From Gremmenia infestans (lineage: Eukaryota > Ascomycota > Leotiomycetes > Helotiales > Hamatocanthoscyphaceae): 64,000 nt of DNA. The position numbers were made by a program, and so were the translations under genes. Below, one piece after another: positions 47,459-59,700 of this stretch. The stretch is taken from positions 362,822-426,821 of the forward strand of contig JAFEVB010000025.1 of NCBI GenBank assembly GCA_032629725.1. Reading direction: 5' to 3'. The notes below the pieces were generated by a model that worked only from the letters and a program-made list of their open reading frames with translations, had not been told where the DNA came from and did not search any database. The first letter of the stretch is position 1, and every line of letters begins with the position of its first letter.

Positions 47459-47891
47459 TGTAACAATCGCCTAGCTTATATAGTGCTAGGGTAAGTCTTA
47501 TAACTTAAGTAGGTCCCTAGATCTAGGTTATTATTAGGTTAATATTAGTATCTATTAATAGATCACTAGTTGCTATACTTAGGAGTATAGCTTATTATAA
47601 AGTATAAAGTAATAAGCGTATATTAGGAAATACTATTTAAGTTAAGTATAAAGCTCCTATCTAATAGGTAATAACCTAGTCTTATATAGAACCGTTATAC
47701 CTTTAGATCCTGATGGATCCTGACGGGCCGCAAGGATCCCTACGGTCCTCCTTGGTCCGTCACGTGACTAATATACTTAGAAGAACGTTTCTTGCTTATA
47801 TAAGGAAAATCTATTCCTACTAAGGGTTCTCCTACGTCTAGAGTTAGACACTAAGCCTAAGGTCCCTTGGTCATATATTATGTTCGTAATA
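47459..47891 (-). repeat. Right LTR (5' LTR of the element)
   Basis: 433 bp, TGTAACAATCGCC to TTCGTAATA on the plus strand. It retains a CACGTG palindrome at 47761-47766 that has been lost by transitions in the left LTR. Confidence 0.93.
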
Positions 47892-47896
47892 ATAGA
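47892..47896. repeat. 5-bp target-site duplication ATAGA (right)
   Basis: Second copy of the duplicated LINE target sequence, directly after the right LTR. Confidence 0.9.
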
Positions 47897-48300
47897 CCCT
47901 GATATCCCTGTTTTGGCCTAGTCTAGTAGCATCCTCTAGCGCTAGCGCAATGCTCTTTAGTTCTCTATTATAGACGATTTGGTGTGGGCCGATATTTCGA
48001 GCTAGGCTAGTAAACCGCCTAGCGCTACTATACCCCGCTAGTCCTACTCTAATGCCGGTGGAATCTAGCATTTATGACCTGTCTATATAGTATAATACCC
48101 GATTTGGCGATTGCGTCTATAGCTAAAGGCGGTGTGCCGCAGCTGCTTCTACTTTAGGCAGTTTAGCAATATGTATAGCCTAGGGCATAGAGCGGTCCTA
48201 GGGGGCAAAATGGAAGTGCTAAATAGGTTCGATTTTAGAGCTAAGCAGTGGTGCAATAGTGCTAGCAATTATCCGAAGACCATATTTAGGAGAGGAGCTG

Positions 48301-48371
48301 GAATCGCTAGAATCGCTAGAATCGCTAGAATCGCTAGAATCGCTAGAATCGCTAGAATCGCTAGTATCGCT
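48301..48371 (-). repeat. 9-bp tandem repeat in LINE copy A ORF2 linker
   Basis: Seven perfect GAATCGCTA units on the plus strand (eight units including the diverged end unit), encoding repeated Asp-Ser-Ser on the minus strand. Copies B and D carry seven and six units at the same place. Confidence 0.92.
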
Positions 48372-49455
48372 GATTTGTCGATTAACTAGGTGGTCTGGAC
48401 TTAGCTTAGCTAGGCGGTAGGCGTATTTTCAGGTGGCTGCATCTAGTTGTATTGCGGGCGGTAAGAGGCTAGCTTCTACCTCTATGGCCTGAATTGGACT
48501 AGTGCGAAAAGTGCCTAGGATTTTGCGTAATACTAGGTTTTAGAGGTGCTGCAAGTGCTCTTTAGCATATGCTTAGCTTTGCTACTAAACTGGTAATATA
48601 TAATCCGACATGCTAGTAATACATGCTAGATATAGCTGTCTAAAAGCGGTGGGACTTAGGCCTTATTCGCTATTGGCTAGCCTAGACATACGTCTAAATG
48701 CGGATTTTGCTAGGGCGGTGCGGATTATTATATGCTCTTTAAATCGTAGCAGGGTATTAAAGTGGATACTAAGCCATTTAACCGTCTGTTTTAGAGGGAC
48801 TATAGTGCCATCTAGGAGTATAAGTGGCGCTAGCTTAGCGGCTCCGCTAGTGTGGAAGTGGATTAGTTCTAACTTTTTTAGGTTAAATTAGATTGCACTT
48901 TTACTAGCTAGCTGAAATAGCTCTTTAGCTACTAGTTATAGGATTTTGACGTTTTTCCTAGAGCTAGTTAATACGGTAGAGAGAGTAATATCGTCGACAT
49001 AAGAGATAAATTTTACTGCTAGTAACCTAAATAGGCCTCTTATATAAATAAGGAAGAGGATAGGTGAAATTGGGCTCCCTTATAGTATTCCGGTCTGTAT
49101 AGGCTGGTTTTCGTCTGATTGGCCGTCGAATAGAAGCTTAATTGACCGCCTGCTTATAAAAGAGGAGACCTACTTTATTACCGAATCAGGAAGTGCTAGG
49201 TCCCTTAGCACCGTAAGGAGCCTATTCTTAGATACGTAGTTATATGCGCCTTTTACGTCTAGAAGAAGTGTAGTAGTGATTTTCTTCTTTTGGCGGTTAG
49301 AATAGACGTAATCCGCCAAAAAAAACTTTTCCGATTTTCACGAATTCACCTATAACTTTTGAACCACCCAACCAAATCGCTCGATCGCGCCAGCATTCTC
49401 ACCGCCTTGATCTCAGCTTTCATCTGATACTGCTTTTGTAGCAATCGGACGGAAA

Positions 49456-51085
49456 ATGAGTGAAAGCGGTGCATCCGAAGGGTTTTTAACCCCCGTGGCC
49501 GCCCAACCACCACCCTCCTCACCTCCACAACTTCCCCGCCACCGGCATGCAGCGGCAGAAAATGATGATATAGTGATGGGCGCTAGCAATAATGCCTCTT
49601 ATAGCACCGACGACCTAGCAGCGCCTGTAGAGTGGGATGCAGCCTGGCTAAAAGCTGCATCTGCGCCTGCAGCTGCATACGTGTTATCCGCAGAGCCGCA
49701 TATTGCCAGCCCACACCGCTTCCCAACTGCCCAATCCAGCCAATTCAACATATCCAACCCATTTACCCCGAATACAAAGCGTAGACCAGCTACACCGCTT
49801 CTAAATCCGGCCAAAAACCCCCGATTTACTATCGAATCACCCTTAAATAAGGCTATAGCTAAGGCACGTGACCTTCTAGTTAAGGCTGCAGCTGCCGAAC
49901 CAGACCGCCCTAAACAAGACCAAATCCTTGATTTAATCGAGATCTTCCGCGAATATCTTGAAAAAAGGCTCTATTAAAAAGGTTTCTGCCATTTTAGCCA
50001 ATGAGATCACGCATATGGAATCCGCTAGCCAAAAGCTAGAGGCCACCGCCCGGCAAATAACCGCTAAATCGATCGCAAACCCGAAAACCGACCTAAAAAG
50101 GCCTAGTACTGCCGCTCCGGACCGCCAAAACGGGCCGAAAAACGCTATACAGCCGAAAACCACCAAGGAGCCTTTACACCCGCCAAATCGGTTATATGCA
50201 GCCGCAGCAGGAAGCGCTAATCCCCGATTCGGACTGGATTTTAGTTAATTCGGCTAAAAAACCACGCCTACCGCCTAAACCAGCCGCTAAGAAGCCGATG
50301 ACCAGCCGTCGACTTATCCTAATTAAGGATCCAATGGTCTAAAACGACGATTTTTCAGCCTCTCACCGCCCGCAATGCACTAAATGCCGCTTTTGCTAGT
50401 AAAGGAGTAAAAGGCCCTGTTATACTCTCTGTTTCCAAATCCCTACAGGCGAATCTAGTGGTCACAACCACAGAGGCCTATTCATCCGACTTTTTGCTAG
50501 CTAAAACAACGTCTGGACCCACATTTTGCCTGGCTACACCGCCTAGAAGGATGTGGAATGGCATAAAATCGTAGCACACGGGATCCCCAACTAGCGTTTT
50601 TAACCGCGAAGGCGGGATGGACCTTATAAAGGACGAAATACGGACTTTTAACAAGGGTCTAACCCCTTTAGGCAACCCATACTGGATTTCCTCGGCAGAA
50701 AACCGCTCTAAACAGACCGCTGGATCCGTTGCAATCGCATTTGCTACACTGAAGAGGCTAGCGCCGCTATCCGAAATAGGCTATATATAGCTGGCATTTC
50801 AGTACGATGTGAAAAGCACTATACAACGCGCCCAACCGCCTAGTGTATTAGGTGCCAGCGCTATGGCCACTTATCACACTACTGCCATAGAGAGGCTAGG
50901 TGCCAGCTATGCAGCGAACCACATCAGACGAAACAGCACATATGCACTATATGCAATGCGAAAGACTAGCTGTGCCCACCTTATCCCTAAAATGCGCTAA
51001 TTGCGGGGGTCCACATGCGGCTAGTTCAGCTGCATGCGAAGTGTATTAAAGCATCCAATCAAAGGCTCCCGCATCCTCTCTATGA
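49456..51085 (+). pseudogene. LINE copy B ORF1 (gag-like, zinc knuckles), broken
   Basis: Starts ATG 49456 (MSESGASEGFLTPV). The first 173 codons are open; then a run of A at about 49960-49980 shifts the frame, and the sequence goes on in another frame (KKGSIKKVSAILANEITHME) and others. The N-terminal half is Ala/Pro-rich and low-complexity. Near 50853-51045 three CCHC-type knuckles can be read across frames (CQRYGHLSHYC, CQLCSEPH, CANCGGPH), as expected for an RNA-binding ORF1 protein. The final frame ends in a TGA that overlaps the ORF2 ATG. Confidence 0.8.
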
Positions 51086-54000
51086 TAGGCGCTAGCACCA
51101 AAATCCTCCAAGTGAATTTAAATTCAGCCGCCCTATAATACAGAATCCGCTCTATAAGTGGCAATCGAGCTAGATATCGATATTATACTAGTTCAAGAGC
51201 CTTATATTATTACTAAAGATTTAGGTGAAATACGATCCATTTCACACTCCTTATTCACTCAACTCTTCCCGAATAGGCCTAGCCTAGACTTCACACCACG
51301 CACAATGGCATATATTGCCAGGTCTTACCGCCCTAGGGTTGCCCTAGCCTCCGAATCGCCATACGATTCCGACTTCCAAGTGCTAGATATTATAGACCAA
51401 GACCATACAATTAAGGTTTATAATATTTATAACGAAAAGCACCAATTACCTGATTCGGATACCCGTACGCTAGCGCGGTGCTTATGGCAGCTTATACCGC
51501 CTCTCGATTCGGTATTTTGCGGGGACTTTAATGCCTACAACCCTTGGTGGGACCCACTTTACGAGGCACGCGATATAGAGGGTATTGCGCTAGCAGACTG
51601 GATCGACTACCACGATTTAGCCCTCCTAAATACCCCTGGTATTGGCACCTTTCCACCGCCCCCTATATGGCTAGACCTACAAATATCGACCTCACGCTAG
51701 CCCATCGCTCTATAGCTAATCATATTCAAGACTGGGCTATAGTAGAGGATATAGGCTCCGACCATTTAGGTATAGTCTTTACTATCCAAGGATCCCGAAT
51801 AGGCTTAGCCGATCCACAAGCCACCCGATTCGATATAAAACGCGCAGACTGGACCAAATTTGGTGAAAAACTATTCTGCCAGCTATCACCGCTCCAGGAT
51901 TCACTGTATCAGCTAAGCTATAGCTTAAGTCGTAACTATAGCTTAAAAAGCTTAGAGCAAATCGACGCTAAAACTAGCTATAAAGTAGCTTTGGACCAAC
52001 TTGACGATATGGCGGAACGTTATACTAGCGCTATTTTATGCGCCGCACACGATTCTATACCCCAAATCCGGTTAGCGCCAAATGCCAAGCCGTGGTGGAA
52101 CGATTCACTTAAAACACTCCGCCGAGACATGAACCACGCTAGGCTAGCCTCTATAAGAGCCTTTTCCGACCAGTCACATAAACGCTATACTAGCGCACGC
52201 AACATATACTTTCAGGCTATTAAAACAGCTAAAAAGGACCACTGGAACCAGTTTTTGGAAAAAGAGGATTCTAAATCGATTTTTAAAGCCCTAGCTTATA
52301 CTAAGCCAAGGCGGTCTGAACTAGTGCCAAATTTAAAGCTTTCTGCCACTGAATTTGCTACTACATTCACTGCTAAATGCAACCTCTTCCGCCAGACGCT
52401 TTTCCCTCCACCACCAGAAACGCCTAGCCTAAATTAGTCTAGTTACACTGCTTCTAGCGGCTGGAAGTGGCCTAAACTAGCTCCAGAGGAAGTCAAGCTA
52501 GCCTGTTCGAGTGAAATCAAATCTACTAGTCCTGGCCCCGACTATATCACTTAAACCATTATTACCCACGCATACTTAGCATGCCCTTTCCCAGATTTCA
52601 CTCCCTTTTTGAGACGCTAGTTAATACAGGCTACCACCTAAAATGCTGGCGCCAAGCGAATTGCGCTATACTACGCAAAAACAATAAACCCGACTATAAG
52701 CAGCCTAGCGCATATCGACCTATTTCACTTCTTAGCTGCTTAGGAAAGGTTAGCGAAAGGATCCTAGCTAAGCGTCTAGCGTATCTAGCGGAAACCACTC
52801 CAAATCTGCTGCATCCAAGCCAAATTGGTGGTCGACTTAAAAAGTCGGCTATTGACGCAGGCGCTATGCTAGCGGATTATGTCTATTCTAACCGCTAAAA
52901 GAAGAAGATTACTACTACGCTTCTACTAGACGTGAAAGGCGCATATGACCACGTATCTAAGAATAGGCTCCTTATAGTGCTTAGGGACCTAGCACTTCCC
53001 GATTCGGTAATAAAGTGGGTCTCCTCTTTTATGAGCGGGCGGTCACTTAAGCTTCTATTCGATGGCTAATCAGACGAAAACCAGCCTATACAGACCGGCA
53101 TACCATAAGGCAGCCCGATTTCACCTATCCTCTTCCTTATTTATATAAGAGGCCTATTTAGGTCACTAGCAGTGAAATTTATCTCTTATGTCGACGATAT
53201 CACTCTCTCTACCGCATCGACTAGCCCTAGGAAAAACGTTAAAATCCTGCAGCTAGTAGCTAGAGAGCTTTTTCAGCTAGCTAGCAAAAATGCAATCCAA
53301 TTCGACCTAAAAAAGTTAGAGCTTATTCACTTCCATACGGGTGAAGCCGCTAAGCTAGCGCCACTTATACTACTAGACGGTACTATAGTCCCTCCAAAAC
53401 AGACAGTTAAATGGCTTGGTATCCACTTTGATGCCCTATTACGATTTAAGGAGCATATTACGATCCGTACCGCCCTGGCAAAATCCGCATTCGGCCGTAT
53501 GTCTAGGCTAGCCAATAGTGAACGAGGGCTTAGCCCCTACCGCCTTTAGACAGCTCTATTTAGCATGCATTACTAGCATGTCGGATTATGCATCGCTAAT
53601 TTGGTGGCAGGGCCAAGCATACGCTAAATAGCATCTATAGCATCTCTAAAACCTAGCATTACGCAAAATCCTAGGGACTTTCCACACTAGTCCAATTCAG
53701 GCTATGGAGGTAGAAGCTAGCCTCTCACCGCCCGCAATACGCCTAGATGCAGCCACCCGAAAATACGCTTTCCGCCTAGCTAAGCTAAGTCCAGACCATC
53801 CAGTTAATCGATAAATCAGCGATGCTAGCGATGCTAGCGATTCTAGCGATTCTAGCGATTCTAGCGATTCTAGCGATTTTAGCTCTTTTAGCTCCCCTCC
53901 CAAATATGGTCTTTAGAGGATTGCTAGCACTATAGCACCACTGCTTAGCTCTAAAACCGAACCTATTTAGCACTTTCATTTTGCCCCCTGGGACCGCTCT

Positions 54001-54988
54001 GTGCCCTGGGCTACGCATATTGCTAAATTGCCTAAAGCGGAGGCTGCCACGGCACACCGCCTCCAGCTACAGACGCAATCGCCAAATCGGGTGTTATACT
54101 ATATAGACGGGTCACAAATGCCAGATTCCACCGGTATTGGAGTGGGACTAGCAGGGTATAGTGGCGCTAGACGCTTTACTAGCTTAGCTCGTAATATAGG
54201 CCCACACCAAATTGTCTATAATAGAGAGCTAGAGGGCATCACTCTAGCCTTTAAGGATGCAACTAGACTTGGTCCAAATCGGGATATTAAAGTCTATATA
54301 GATAACCAAGCAGCGATTTATAGGCTAGCGCGGCCTTCCGATAATCCCGGCCAATCACAGCAAATTCGGGCGATCGCAGCAGCAGCTAAAGTAGCCCAAA
54401 ATGGATCCACGCTAGCAATAGAGTGGGTCCCTGGCCACCAAGACATCGATGGCAATAAGGATGCAGACAGACTAGCTAAAACAGGCTCCAAATCACTACC
54501 GACCACCTAGACCGCCCTGGCTGCCACCACTAGTTATGCCTATATAGGTATAAAAATCAACTAAATGCATCGACACGCGTGGTCTAGCGCTCTAGCTAGC
54601 GGCAAAGGCTACTATTTCGACTTTTTCAACCCTCGAATTCACTCCCGAATCCAGCTTCCCTAAAGCGGCTAGATCCACTGCTAGCGCCTTCTTTCAGCTA
54701 AAGCTAAAACACGGCTATTTCGGCTCTTACCTAAAGAGGTTTAAACGCGCTAGCTCCGATCGATGCATATGCAGCAACCAACCAGAATCACCACAGCACC
54801 TTATACTAGCGTGTAGCGAATATAAGGCGGAGAGGCATATAATGCGGCAGAACGTCCCGTTTAGGCTTAGCATGCAGAGCCTATTTGAGACAAAAATCGG
54901 ACGATAGCATTTGCTAGTCTTTTTGCACGAAACCGGCATTAGCACCCGCAAATGGCGGCTGGAACGGGCAGAATTCGTTAATAACTAA
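51082..54988 (+). pseudogene. LINE copy B ORF2: endonuclease, reverse transcriptase, RNase H, broken
   Basis: The start ATG 51082 (MIGASTKILQVNLNS) opens the endonuclease domain. A frame change and TAA lie at about 51136-51155, after which the APE-like endonuclease continues (IILVQEPYI, VFCGDFNAYNPWWD). The RT follows: YRPISLLSCLGK, LDVKGAYD, TGIPxGSPISPILF with the x codon mutated to TAA at about 53107, and the catalytic FISYVDDITLS (Asp-Asp intact). RNase H comes next: YIDGSQMPDSTG, ELEGITLAF, EWVPGHQDIDGNKDADRLAK. A CxC..H..C cluster lies near 54770. Stop codons are mostly CAG/CAA to TAG/TAA changes. The frame ends TAA at 54988. Confidence 0.88.
53821..53883 (+). repeat. 9-bp tandem repeat in LINE copy B ORF2 linker
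   Basis: Two GATGCTAGC, four GATTCTAGC and one GATTTTAGC unit, in frame, between RT and RNase H. Confidence 0.95.
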
Positions 54989-55394
54989 GCATTTATTACT
55001 ATATATGACTTAGAAGCTATTTTGCCTATATCCACCGCCGAAAACCATCGATTTTAGCTAACTTTAGCTAAGAAGTCGAAAGAGCGCATTTGCAGCTTAA
55101 GGCTAAGCTATGCTAGCTGACCGCCTTTGCATTCTGCCACTTTTCGACCACTTTTCGACCACTTTTCCTTTATCTATATAACTACTTTTAAGGCCCTAGG
55201 GGGATTTTGCTATGGCGTTTATTGTTTTATGGACCTAGTCCGCATTAGGCTTAGTGCCTCAGATTCCAACCGGAAGCATATTGACCTATCTTTTGTACTT
55301 ACCACCCGACCGCGCTAGCACTAGGCTAGCGCCGTCCTATATAGTCTTAGACTTATATAGAATATAAATGGAATAAATAAATAAATAAATAAAT

Positions 55395-56740
55395 CTAGTA
55401 TAGGTTGCCTAAAGGGGTTAGACCCTTATTAAAAGTCCGTATTTCGTCCTTTATAAGGTCTATCCCGTCTAGGCGGTTAAATACGCTAGTGGGGATCCTG
55501 TGGGCCACGATTTTATGCCATTCCATATCCTTCTAGGCGGTATAGCCGGGTAGAATATAGGTCTAGACGTCGCTTTTAGCTAGTAGAAAGTCGGATGAAT
55601 AGGCTTCTATGGTAGTAACCACTAGATTTAACTATATAGACTTGGAAATAGAGAGTATAACTGGGTCTTTAACTCCCTTGCTAGCGAAGGCGGTATTAAA
55701 GTTGTTGCGGGCGGTAAGAGGTTAAAAATCGTCGTTTTAGACTATTAGATCCTTAATTAGGATAAGTCTACGGCTGGTTATCGGCTTCTTAGCGGCTGGT
55801 TTAGGCGGTGGGCGTGGTTTTTTAGCCGAATTAACTAAAATCCAGTCCGAATCAGGACTAGCGCTTTCTGCTGCGGCTGCATATGACCGATTTAGCGGGT
55901 GTAAGAGCTCCTTAGTGGTTTTTGGCTGTATAGCATTTTTCGGCCCGTTTTAGCGGTCCGGGACGGCAGTACTAGGCTTTTTTAGGTTGGTTTTCGGGTT
56001 TACGATCGATTTAGCGGTTATTTGCCAGGCGGTAGCCTCTAGCTTTTGGCTAGCGGATTCCATATGCGTGATCTTATTAGCTAAAATGGCAGAAACCTTT
56101 TTAATAGAGCCTTTTTTAAGATATTCGCGGAAAATCTCGATTAAATCAAGGATTTGGTCTTGTTTTAGGCGGTCTGGTTCGGCAGCTGCAGCTTCGACTA
56201 GAAGGTTACGTGCCTTAGCTATAGCCTTATTTAAGGGTAAATCAAGAGTAAATCGGAGGTTTTTGGCCGGATTTAGAAGCGGTATAGCTAGTCTACGCTT
56301 TATATTCGGGGTAAATAGGTTGGATATATTAAATTGGCTAGATTGGGCAGTTGGGAAGCGGTATGAGCTAGTAATATGCGGCTCTGCGGATAATACATAT
56401 GCAGCTGCAGGCGCAGATGCAGCTTTTAGCTAAGCTGCATCCTACTTTATAGGCGCTGCTAGGTTGTTAGTGCTATAAGAGGCATTATTGCTAGCGCCTA
56501 TTACTATATTATCTTTTCTGCCGCTGCATGCTAGTGGCGGGGAAGTTATAGTGGTAAGGAAGGTGGTGGTTAGGCGGCTAAGGGGTTAAAAACCCTTTAG
56601 ATGCACCGCTTTCACTTATTTTCCGTCCGATTGCTATAAAAGCGGTATTAGATAAAAGCTAAGATTAAGGCGGTTAGAATGCTAGCGCGATCAGGCGATT
56701 TGGTTAGGTGGTTTAAAAGTTATAGGTAAATTTGTGAAGC
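55395..56740 (-). mobile_element. LINE copy C, 5' fragment (5' UTR and ORF1), RIPped
   Basis: Reverse complement of about 49340-50682 of copy B: the ORF1 start region (minus strand, near 56600), its Ala/Pro-rich N terminus and the central part (compare 55440-55560 with 50540-50670). Many TAG/TAA codons interrupt the frame. It begins exactly where the AAAT tail of copy B ends. It has the same strand and expected order as copy A, so A and C may be two halves of one older element. Confidence 0.85.
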
Positions 56741-59700
56741 TATCTTAGCTGATAAAATTACTACTATTATTATTACTATAATTAAGTTACTAATTTTATA
56801 AATTATAAAGATATATCTATTATAGCTCTTAACTATATATATACTTTTTTATATATATCTATAAAGTTAAATAGATAAAGTTTATACTTCTTAATATCTC
56901 TATATACTAAAATTAGTTAATTTTAGAAGTTATATATTTTATTATCTTTTCTAAGACTATTCTATATTTGCTCTAATCTTTAGAAAAGCTTTTTAAGAGC
57001 ATCTATAATTAGTAGAGAAAGGTTCTTCTAAATAACTTATTTAAGTATAGTTTCCCTCTATTTAGCTAAGTAGAGCTATTTATTTTCTTATATTTTAAAT
57101 TATAATTTTATTTATATAACTATCTAAGCAAATATTATACTCTAATTTGCTAGCAAATTATAGTAATATTTAGAAGCTTTATCTTTTAGTATTATAGTAA
57201 AAGCTTAATAAAAATTCGTATTTAATAAGCTAATATTATTATAATATTTATAGAAGATATTAAGCTTTTTATTTAGTATATTATATAATTCTTTTTTATA
57301 TCTCTTTCTATTATTATAAACCTTTGCTAGATTAACTAGCTATTTTATAATATTCTTACTAGATATAAAAATATCTTCTTCTATTTTTAGATTTTAGTAG
57401 CTAAATATTTCTATCTATAATTCTCTATTATAGTATATCTATATAGCCTCTTATTATAGAAATAAAGATAGGTATCTATTATTTAGATTATTTTAATATA
57501 AAGGTTATAAATAAGTATATTAAGTTTAGTATTATAATATTATATTATCTTACGGATTTATATTACTATTAGATCTTTATCTACTATTATTTTTAGATTA
57601 TTAGTTATTTTATTAGTTATTTAGTAGCCTTTTACTCTAATAAAATTAATTATAAACTTTTTCTTTTTTCTTTTATTACTTTTCTATAGTATCTATAAAA
57701 CTTATAATATCTAATATAGTTTTAATAGCTTGCTTCTCTATTAGCTTTATTAATAAATAAGTAGTATTATTAATAATCAAGTAGTATTATTAATAATCTA
57801 TTTAGAATTAGAATTCTAGATTATATTTATATCTCTAATTAAACCTTTCCTTTTTTTAACTTTTGCTTCTACTAGTATAGGCGTTTATAGTATTAATAAA
57901 TAACTTTTACTTACTTTATTAATTATAAAAAAGATATTATAAATACTATTTACTAGATTATATCTTAAGAAAAATAGTCTACTTCTTTTTAGCTATTCTG
58001 CTACTAGTTATAGCATCTACTCTAGCGGTTTATCTAGCCTCTATAATGCTTTAAGTTAATATAGGATTTTATTTTACTAAAAGATAGTTAATATATAGAT
58101 TCTATTTTATTAAAGCGTTCTTTTAAATACTTTTAATACTATAGAATATATAATTTTAAATGCTATTATACTCTATCTATAAAAGTTATCTTTATAGTTT
58201 TTCTATAGTATTTTATTAAAGTATTTCCTAATTATCTATATTATTAACTTATAGACTATATACTCTATAACTCTCTTTCTTAACTAGTTCTTCTTTAGAT
58301 TAAAATTTATAAATTTGCATTCTTATATTTATAGATTAATATAATCTTAAAATTTAAGTAGATACTTTATTATATTATCTTTTAAGTTATTATTATTAAA
58401 TTCTTCTTTATACTATAAAGTATTAAAAGATGCTTAATATTTTATAGCGCTTTTCTTCTTCTAATCTAATATTATTATATCTAGATTTAGATATATTTCT
58501 AGTATATTTATACTTTTACTTTATTCTAACTATATTATTTTATTAGTAGTTTAAAGTTATTTCTTAGATCCTATAGCTTTATAGAATTTATCTTAATTCT
58601 AATATATTTATATATATTTTTAATACTTTTATTATCTTATCTAGTATGCTTCTTTATATGCACTTTAGATAATTTATAAGCTTTATTTATTCTATATAGT
58701 AGATATAGGCTTTAGGACCTCTCTATATACCTAGAAACCTTTAAATAGAATTCTAAGATATCTATTAGATTTATAAAACTTTTCTATATATCTAGCGTAT
58801 CTTTTAGACCTTATTATTACTATTCTCTAGTATAGAAAAACTAGTAGTAGAACCTTTCTATATATATAACTACTATTTTCTTTATTTCTTTTTTAAAATC
58901 TTACTACTTTATAACTAATTATAAGATTAATTACTAATTAGTATTAGTATTATAAGTATTAATATATAATCACTTCTACTATACTATATAGTAGACTTGA
59001 TTCTAGTATTCTAATTAATAATATATACTATTTATAATAGTATTATAGATATGAAAAAGTGATATCTTTTTACTAATTAAGCTATATAAGATTATATAAT
59101 TAGAAAAGTTAGGATTCTAGACTATTATTCTAATAAGTATAATTATAGCTATATATATTAATAATCTGCTTTTTATAAGTTCTAATAAGATATTTATTAA
59201 TTTAGTTAAATAGTTCTTTTACTAATAGTTTAAAATAACTAATATAAATCTATATAGCTATTACTTAGATATAAAAACTATAAGAAATAGACTTAACTAG
59301 ACCCTTAAGCTAAGCTATATAGAATATCTTAAAAAAGTTCTAGAGAACTTTAATATAAAGAACTATAAACTAGTAGTAACTTTAATAGAAACCTCTTTAA
59401 AATATATAGTTTTAGCTAATCTATTATATAAGACTTCTACTAGTTTTTACTACTAATATTAATTAGTAGTAGGCTTTCTAATATATATAATACTAGGTAT
59501 TAAATCAGATATTATATATACTATATCTATAGTAAGTAAATACTTAATAAACCTAAATTAATACTACTAGTTTATAATAAAGCAAATCTTTTAATATCTT
59601 AAAAGTACTATTAACTTATAACTTTAGTACTATAGTAACTTAACTAATCTATTTAGCTATATTAATACTAATTAGATAAAGAACTATAGTAGCTATAAGT

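Larger units (their letters stand above)
41437..47891 (-). mobile_element. Complete Ty3/gypsy chromovirus LTR retrotransposon, 6455 bp, moderately RIPped
   Basis: Two 433-bp LTRs (41437-41869 and 47459-47891) flank the element, with a 5-bp target duplication. The coding order on the minus strand is gag, pol (protease/RT/RNase H/integrase) and chromodomain. Next to the left LTR, at 41870-41884, the minus strand shows a polypurine tract (AAAAGGGGAATAG), which confirms that the left LTR is the 3' LTR of a minus-strand element. LTR ends are TG..TA; the last TA is probably a RIPped CA. The differences seen between the two LTRs are transitions. The element inserted inside LINE copy A and is therefore younger than it. 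No intact gag-pol remains. Confidence 0.93.
47892..49317 (-). mobile_element. LINE copy A, continued (RNase H to mid RT), RIPped
   Basis: Continues copy A to the right of the gypsy insertion. The minus strand carries the RNase H N terminus, the 9-bp repeat linker (48301-48371) and the RT from its C-terminal end back to the VKGAYD region. It aligns with copy D 62130-63540 in reverse. It stops abruptly at about 49317, where copy B starts, so the 5' half of copy A is not present here. Confidence 0.88.
49318..55394 (+). mobile_element. LINE copy B, near full length (Tad1/I-like non-LTR retrotransposon), lightly RIPped
   Basis: About 6.1 kb on the plus strand: 5' UTR (49318-49455), ORF1 (49456-51085), ORF2 (51082-54988), 3' UTR and a terminal AAAT repeat tail (55373-55394). 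ORF2 order is APE-type endonuclease, RT, a 9-bp repeat linker, RNase H and a C-terminal Cys/His region. Presence of RNase H and of zinc knuckles in ORF1 fits the Tad1/I superfamily. Both ORFs carry frameshifts and TAG/TAA stops, so it is inactive. It is flanked on both sides by minus-strand copies of the same family and shows no obvious target duplication. Confidence 0.9.

Noticed and set aside
48301..48371. Regular short repeats considered as a CRISPR-like array
   Set aside because: The units are 9 bp with no spacers, in frame inside a LINE ORF and present in every copy; fungal nuclear DNA does not carry CRISPR.
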